Shown piece after piece: positions 57,582 through 64,000 of a stretch of 64,000 nt of DNA (position 1 is the first letter of the stretch; each line of letters begins with the position of its first letter). The notes below the pieces were generated by a model. The model did not search any database. It was given only the letters and a program-made list of their open reading frames with translations, and was not told the origin of the DNA. This stretch comes from Cliona cf. orientalis (Eukaryota; Porifera; Demospongiae; Clionaida; Clionaidae). The position numbers and the translations under genes were made by a program. Where the stretch lies: the NCBI GenBank assembly GCA_963930775.1, contig OZ005693.1, forward strand, positions 7,562,006 to 7,626,005, written 5' to 3'.

Positions 57582-60137
57582 ATGATGGCTTGCTTTCATC
57601 TGTTAAATTATCTCTTCCTCCTGTGTACCATTAATGGACGCCGCTCGATCTCAGCTTCAGCGTTTATGTTAAGCGGTTTCTTCCCGTTTGGGACAGATCA
57701 AGAAACCGGGGATAGTGAGCTGCTGGATGATAATGGTGATAAACAGCCACTCTACTTCCCTGACTCGCAGCTTTTTCAGTTTTATGGAAAGAAGTACCAA
57801 CTGCTTTATGTGAGTATTGAAACTCAGTTTATTTCATTCCTCCATGCAATGCAATTAGCTAGCTACGCTGTAGGTGAGCACAAATGGGATACTGGAACTC
57901 CTTGCCAATGATTACAATGCAACTGGCACCAGCTCACCCCCAGGTACCCCATTTCCAACTGATGGAGTGCTTATTGCACCTTACTGGGCTGATGCTGACA
58001 CAAGGGGAACTGGTCGTGTGTACTATAGGTGTACAACGGACCAGGTGGAACTGCTTCTTCATATACAGTTCTACACCGAAGCATTCTTCCCTGGTTCAAG
58101 GTTCATTGCTGATTATTTATGCATTATTACATGGTTTGAAGTTGGATACTTCAATAGCCACACTGACAAGGTGAATCATTATAGTAAATTGCATTATACA
58201 TGGTAGCAAAACTAATGACATTGTAGTTCACTTTGATTAAGAAAATTTTTAACAATGCACGTGCACAGACCAATACATTTCAGTGTTTGATTACTGCTAA
58301 CAATGAATCCTCCTACGTCTATTTCCTTTACGAACAAGGGGGAATACAATGGACAACTGGGGATAGCAATGGTGGTACACAAGGTATGTATAATCACTTT
58401 CATCATGTAGCAGTAGCTAGTTCCTTTGTGTGCATTAACTAAAGGATTGGGTGGCAATCCTGCTACTGTTGGGCTCAATGCTGGTGACATGGTGAACCAC
58501 TTAACAGTCATGGGCTCCAACACACCTGATGTCATCAATATATCCTCCACTACTAACACTAATATGACGGGAGTGTGGGTTTTCCAGGTCAACCAATTTC
58601 AGCAATATGGTACATTAATTTTAATATTTCTCAATTATCTACATCATTATGATTAACCAGTGTATGTGCTTCAACGAATCATACTTTATCAGCGGTATTT
58701 AATTTATAAGTTATGTATACAGTTTTCTTTGCCGCTAGCCTTAGTTTACACGTTCATGTGCCTCTCCCTCACATAGCAAGTGGGAGCCGGGACCAGTGCA
58801 TGGTATACTATGATCCAGTGTGAATCAGTGGATTTTCCAGGATGTTATATAGACTTCTGACTAGTACTACTATAGTGAGTGCTAGATATTAAACTATTAT
58901 ATATACATAATATTATGCGTGGCAATTGCTTCTAATATGATTAATGGCTGTGATTGATAATTATAGCAAATGGGACTAACATTGGGAATGTTAATTCAAG
59001 TCGAACTTCATATACTCCAAGTGTGACTGCTACTATTATGAGCTCTTCCAGAAATCTGGCTCCGTTGACAACAACTAGTCATGGTAATACTACAAGCATG
59101 ACAAGATCAACTTCAATGCCACTTAATTTAAGTCCAACGGTGACCGACTCCAGTGGATCAAATACAACCACCAAACAGAAGACTGCATCAACCTATAGTG
59201 AGTGCTATAGATATTAAACTATTATGTATATTATATTATATGCATGGCAATTGCTTTTATTATGATTAATGGACTGTGATTGATAATTATAGCAAATGGG
59301 ACTAACATTGGGAACGTTAATTCAAGTCGAACTTCGTATACTCCAAGTGTGACTGCTACTATTATGAGCTCCAGAATTACTTCAACCAATAATCAGCCTC
59401 TAACAACTATGGATACAGTGCTACTTACTAGTGAAACTAGTAATTCTGCTATTAATATGATCTCCACTATGGCAATGAGTGACACTGCCATGACTACTTT
59501 GCCTCCAAAGACTATGACAAAATTTAATAATCGTACTACTCAATCTTCGTCTGGACAAGCTACTTCCGGAAATCTGGCACCATTGACAACTATTAGTCAT
59601 GGTAATACTACAAACATGATAAGATCAACTTCAATGCCACTTAATTTAAGTTCAACGGTGACCGACTCCAGTGGATCAAATGCAACAACCAAACAGCAGC
59701 CTGCATCAACAATTAAAATCACAAGTCTAAGACTTAGTAATACTTCAACATCCAAAGCTAATACACTTTTGTTCACTGCTATTGAAAGTAGTAACACTGC
59801 TGCTGATATGATCTCCACCATAGTGATTGCATCCACCAGGCCGCTAAATACCGGAGCCACATTAGGTACGACTAAAACAATGGCTGTGATAAACATCCCT
59901 ACTGTTCCCACTACTCAGTCTGTATCAGTTCTAACTACTCCTGAACCTCTATCTCCCTTGATGACACCTGACTCTAGCAATAGCCCAAGCAATCCTGAAA
60001 GTTTCTTTGAAATAAACAAGTGGATATTTATACCTGTTTTCATTGTGGTTGGCATAGTCACCATCTTACTAGTCCCAGGAGCTGTGTGTGGCTATTTTAA
60101 GATTAGTAAACCTATTTATGAAACTTTGACTACATAA
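57582..60137 (+). CDS. NIDO-domain protein with mucin-like stalk and transmembrane helix (6 exons, 626 aa)
   Basis: Exons 57582-57809, 57874-58170, 58269-58383, 58445-58609, 58967-59197 and 59293-60137 total 1,881 bp, an exact multiple of three ending TAA. The N-terminal signal peptide (MMACFHLLNYLFLLCTING) is followed by the NIDO domain (VLIAPYWADADTRG, CIITWFEVGYF, GGIQWTTGD, VGLNAGD). The last two exons code a Ser/Thr/Asn-rich stalk with many likely O- and N-glycosylation sites, then a helix (WIFIPVFIVVGIVTILLVPG) and a short tail ending YETLTT. The stalk exon pair arose by duplication (both begin ANGTNIGNVNSSRTSYTPSV). Compared with its neighbours, the EGF array is replaced by a mucin stalk. 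Exon 3 start was set by analogy with the paralogs; an upstream AG at 58226 is an alternative. Confidence 0.88.
58967..59400 (+). repeat. Duplicated mucin-stalk exon
   Basis: 58940-59075 and 59266-59375 are nearly identical, including the intron end and the first 28 codons. Blocks around 59055-59175 match 59570-59705. So exon 5 and the ends of exon 6's first half are copies, and exon 6 has extra material inserted between. Confidence 0.85.
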
Positions 60138-60471
60138 TGTACTAAGTTGGTTTATACACGTCATCTAACCAGCTACTATAAAAAGGCAGTTGCTGTGATA
60201 CCACCACGATACTATAATAATACTCCGTGATGCAAGATATATAGGCAGTGCATGCGCATGCCCATGATTAGGAATGGTACAGGGTCGTTAACCAATCCAC
60301 GCGCTAGGCTGACTAGACTCGACGTAACATTATTATAATATTGCGCACGCGATGACGTCACTAAAATTACGTCAACAAGCCTACTACTACGTAGCTGTTC
60401 ATGTCCATGTGGGTAAACGTAGTAAAGTGATGTGCTAAGCAGCAAGTGTCAAGTAGTGCCAACAGTTAGCT
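60138..60471. promoter_or_regulatory. Promoter region of the third NIDO gene, with CRE-like site
   Basis: 334 bp between the stop of one NIDO gene and the start of the next. A perfect palindromic TGACGTCA lies at 60353-60360, 112 bp before the ATG, with a further ttacgtca close by. This is the binding consensus of CREB/ATF bZIP factors. Function is inferred. Confidence 0.45.
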
Positions 60472-62794
60472 ATGGTTTCTAGCAGTCTAAGCATCTGTGT
60501 CTGTATACTGCTGTTGAATCTATGGTTGAATGCACAAGAGGCATCAACCTTGACTATCCAAGACTTCTTCCCATTTGGAATAGAACATAATGACACCACA
60601 CTAGCTCAAGAAGACGACCTAGTTGAGAGCATATCATTGCCAACAGAGTTCCCTTTCTTTGGAAAAGTGTACAGTACAGTTGGGGTAAGCACTGAGCCTA
60701 TAATAATCAATCATGCGTATGCATGCTAATAAACAATGACATGCATGTTAAAATTAATAGTGAATCTTGTCTGCCTAGATATCAACAAATGGGCTACTGT
60801 CACTCAATTCGACAGTGAATGATTTCACTCCTCGTGTATTTCCCACCAATGGTATCCTAATTGCCCCATTCTGGGCTGATGTTGACACAAGAGGGATCGG
60901 TAGCATCTACTACAGAATAACAAGCAATCAGACACTTCTGAACAGATTTTCAATGGATATTAACAATTTCTTTGTAGATCAAGTCACCTTTTCCCCTCAG
61001 ATACTTTTCATCGCTACATAGTTTGAAGTGGGGTACTTTAATACGCATACCGATAAGGTACAGAATGATAATTTCTATGTAGTCAGTTGCTAGGTTTATC
61101 ATTCATATTGGTTCTACAGAACAATACATTTCAATGTGTGCTGGCTACAAATGGTGAATCTTCATTTGTGGTCTTCCTATACAGGGAAGGGGGAATTCAA
61201 TGGACAACAGGAGATGCGAATAATGGAACGAATGGTATCTCGTGTTACTAGTTTTGAAATGACTGTCGTAATTAATTAATCTGTTCCTGTGAAATCCTTA
61301 GCTGTTTCTTCGAATCTGCTTTCTTCATGTTACTGACATGCAGGGCTAGGAGGTGACCCAGCCACAGTTGGTTTCAATGCTGGTAATGATAGTATGAACT
61401 TTGCACTGGTAACTGGTTCTAATACTGATGCTGTGATCAACATATCCTCCACTTCAAATGTGGGAATACCAGGAAAGTGGGCATTTAAAGTCAACAATGC
61501 CACCTTTACAGGTACAGTATTACAGGAACTGTTTGGTGTATATGGTTTCTCACCACAAACATTGAGGTCATTTATCACATTATGGGTGGTAATTAAATAT
61601 TTGCACCACGTATGTGCATGTCCTATATCTACAGCTCCTGATCCATGCCTTTCAAATCCTTGTGATCAGAATGCTGACTGTGTGCAAATTGGGCTGAGTA
61701 GCGATTTCACATGCATTTGTGTGCCTCCATACTCGGGTAATGGAACACTCTGTACAAGTGAGTTCTCTTGGAAATAGCATAATTATTATGCATACCATAC
61801 AGAATTAGCTATACAAACACTTTAATGGAGGCCATACTGGTATACCAGTAACGTAAAGCATTCTGCTTAATAGGGTATCATTAATTGCTAACAGATCAGG
61901 TATGTATTTTAGTTAACATAATGTAAATCCTTGATGTATAGTTCCAGATCCGTGTCTCTTTCAACCCTGCGATTCTAACGCTCGTTGTGAGAGGGATGGA
62001 GTGCTAAATGAAAACTTTACTTGCACATGTTTGTCTCCATTTGTTGGAAATGGCTTCAATTGCACTAGTAAGTTTGGATCTTTAGATGCAGTGAGTATGC
62101 ATGGTATAATTGATCTGTAGTATAATTTTCAAACTTAGTAGTTGAAACATGCATCAGGATATTATCATAATGAATGTGATTTATTTCTTTCATGTACAAT
62201 GTAAACAGCTGCTAGTTATTACTTTTTCTTGTCATTTTGCAGTTCCAGATCCATGTCAAACATTGCCATGTGATAGAAATGCTGTCTGTACAAGAGAAGG
62301 ATTGCTTACTGGAAATTTTACCTGCGAATGCCAGCCACCTTATACAGTGGGCAATGGATTTGAATGTTCTTGTGAGTTAAAATATCTATGCTGAAATTTG
62401 CATATTATTTTCTGTACAAGTGAGTTCTCTTGGAAACAGCATTTTTATTATGCATACCATACAGAATTAGCCACAAATTAACACTTTAATGGAGACCGTA
62501 CTTATATAATATTATTACCAGCAACATAAGGCATTCTGCTTAATATTAATTTTGTACATACATCATAATTTTTTTAAATTGCTAACAGGTCAGGTATGTA
62601 TTTTAATTAACATAATATAAATCCCTGGTCAGCTCATTAGATCTACATAATTAATACTCAATGTATAGTTCCAGATCCGTGTCTCTTTCAACCCTGCGAT
62701 TCTAACGCTCTTTGTGAGAGGGATGGAGTGCTAAATGAAAACTTTACTTGCACATGTTTGTCTCCATTTGTTGGAAATGGCTTCAATTGCACTA
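60472..62794 (+). pseudogene. NIDO-EGF gene with in-frame stop (3-prime end not in window)
   Basis: Exons 60472-60684 (signal peptide SICVCILLLNLWLN), 60779-61057, 61120-61234, 61344-61511, then EGF exons 61635-61757, 61942-62067, 62243-62371 and 62669-62794. Splice sites and phases match the paralogs exactly (for example 115-bp exon 3 as in the neighbour). Codon 61019-61021 is TAG where both paralogs have Trp (IITWFEVGYF; here ATxFEVGYF). Everything else stays open, so this is a very young pseudogene, a null allele, or a base error (TGG to TAG). No transmembrane exon is seen; after 62794 only repeats follow to the window end. Confidence 0.8.
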
Positions 62795-62870
62795 GTAAGT
62801 TTGGATCTTTAGATGCAGTGAGTATGCATGGTATAATAGATCTGTAGTATAATTTTCAAACTTAATGAAT
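61755..62870 (+). repeat. Duplicated EGF exon with flanking introns
   Basis: About 61751-62130 and 62413-62855 are direct copies containing EGF exons 61942-62067 and 62669-62794, which differ at a few bases (NARCERDG versus NALCERDG). The second copy begins with ctgtacaagtgagttctctt, that is, the last 8 bases of the preceding EGF exon plus its donor. Confidence 0.88.
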
Positions 62871-62875
62871 GCACT

Positions 62876-63265
62876 TGAGTGCAGAATCCTCATCGCTACA
62901 TACCTACATGCATGCATGACTCATGCGCATGTATAGCATGGCTCACTGTGTATGCTTGTTAAATATCAGGAATATTGAACTACATACCCTGCACTTGAAC
63001 ATGTTCATGGTACTGTCAAGTCTCTTCAGAGTGACACAGTCAGTACATGATCTAGGAGTAGAGGAAGGCACCTGGCTATGTCACTATACAAACTGAAAGC
63101 TTCCTAAATTGAATTATCCACTTGAGAGCCACTGCCTGTTTACACTGTCACTGCATTGACAACCTACCAGCATGGCACAGAATTGTAATCAGTCTTGTAC
63201 TGAGTTAAGAGCCATGTAAACACAGACTGGCAACAGCTGCTCACTACTACACTACTGTAACATGA
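62876..63265 (-). repeat. TAACCCTCGCC dispersed repeat, reversed, split copy
   Basis: The inverse complement of 18300-18660 and of 42635-42800 (for example cacctggctatgtcactata caaactgaaagctt). It resumes after the retrotransposon insert at 63939-64000, where the text is the inverse of 18190-18240. Confidence 0.85.
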
Positions 63266-63938
63266 GTGTAGAAAAAGATCTGTGTGCTAGCTGTGCAAGT
63301 AATGGCAAATAGCAGTGACTTAATTTCAATACATCAATTCAATATTCATCGAAGCTTTTCTGTGCAAGTGATGCACTTCATCAGGATGAACAAAAAAGAA
63401 ATCACCACTAGCTTAAATAGAAGGAGAGGAAAAACGGAGTGAGACAGAAAACTGATAACAGCAAGAAAACATGACTCCAGTACAAGAAAAACAGAGACAA
63501 AAAAATGTTAGGGCTACCTAGTCAACGTTGACTAGGTAGCCCTAAAATTCAACAACCAATAAATTTAGCCAGATTGGGTGTAGCCTTATAACAAATAGTA
63601 ATATCAAAGTCATGGCCTAGATGATACTAAAACAAATTTCTCAAATGAACATTATTGAACAGAGGGTTTTTAAAGGTTTTAAAAAACAAACTATGACTTG
63701 AAACTTTGGCCTTCTCTTTCTTTTCTGAAAGGTAGTTCCAGCGCAAGTCAAAGCGGACTTCAGAGAAAACGTCCGATAAAAACCATTTCGGATACCCCCT
63801 ATTACGCAGCCTATTGAAGAATTTGTTTTTAATTGCCAGGAAATCCGATAACTGTGAAGACAGCCTCACGTACCTGATAAGTTCGGCTTTTATGAAGCTC
63901 CTCTTTGAATGGCTAGGATGGTAGGAGTTAAAAGGTAC
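63266..63938 (-). mobile_element. Truncated retrotransposon insert with 21-bp target duplication
   Basis: The sequence tactacactactgtaacatg(a) occurs on both sides (about 63245-63265 and 63939-63959). The insert lies in the minus orientation and carries the end of a reverse-transcriptase-type polyprotein (minus ORF 63959-63627: FNSYHPSHSKRSFIKAELIR, then FFNRLRNRGYPKWFLSDVF). The HP-HxKR…R…F…L…RGYP pattern is what I know from the region after the polymerase domain in Penelope-like and some other retroelements. The rest has frameshifts or stops. Family placement is tentative. Confidence 0.7.
63508..63545. repeat. Perfect 38-bp palindrome
   Basis: 19 bases (ttagggctacctagtcaac) are followed at once by their exact inverse complement with no spacer. 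It lies in the 3-prime part of the retrotransposon insert. Confidence 0.95.
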
Positions 63939-64000
63939 TACACTACTGTAACATGACACCTATTCCTTCGAATGCGTACTTCCTGTGTCTCGGACGACCC

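Noticed and set aside
59597..59911. 104-codon minus ORF with hydrophobic repeats
   Set aside because: It is antisense to the Ser/Thr-rich mucin exon.

Overview
The window looks like nuclear DNA of a sponge, most likely a demosponge. The evidence is many short GT-AG introns, AT-rich spacers, very dense small inverted-repeat DNA elements, and genes built from metazoan extracellular modules (IgGFc-binding, Calx-beta, EGF, NIDO) joined to a metazoan-type receptor tyrosine kinase. The species cannot be named from sequence alone. Exon borders were read by eye from splice signals, reading frame and family resemblance, so single borders may be off by a few bases. Positions of short motifs are good to about one base.

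Layout. (1) 1-3108 is a minisatellite with a 136-bp higher-order unit. (2) 4112-28410, minus strand, is one very large receptor tyrosine kinase gene. From N to C it has an IgGFc-binding module, four Calx-beta domains each split over two exons, 15 EGF-like modules interrupted by an Ig-like segment, a transmembrane helix and a tyrosine kinase. About 6.3 kb of coding sequence (about 2,100 residues) is visible. The signal-peptide exon and the end of the kinase C-lobe were not found. (3) 28411-41212 is repeat-rich with no secure gene, only candidate first exons and short ORFs. (4) 41213-50071, minus, is a three-exon dispanin/CD225 (IFITM-like) membrane protein gene of 199 residues. Its 7.2-kb intron holds a 2.6-kb DNA transposon and several smaller elements. 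(5) 52119-62794 is a NIDO-domain locus. A minus-strand NIDO + 14 EGF + transmembrane gene (942 residues) is head-to-head with a plus-strand NIDO + mucin-stalk + transmembrane gene (626 residues). A third plus-strand NIDO + EGF gene follows, carries an in-frame stop, and is incomplete. (6) 62876-64000 is a dispersed repeat split by a retrotransposon fragment with a target-site duplication of about 21 bp.

Biology. The two big themes are cell-surface adhesion/recognition ectodomains (RTK and NIDO family) and exon-level duplication. EGF exons and a mucin exon have been copied recently, in two genes leaving truncated exon relics. Most non-genic DNA can be assigned to recurring inverted-repeat families. 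Several copies show clean target-site duplications or can be compared with an unoccupied copy of the same target.
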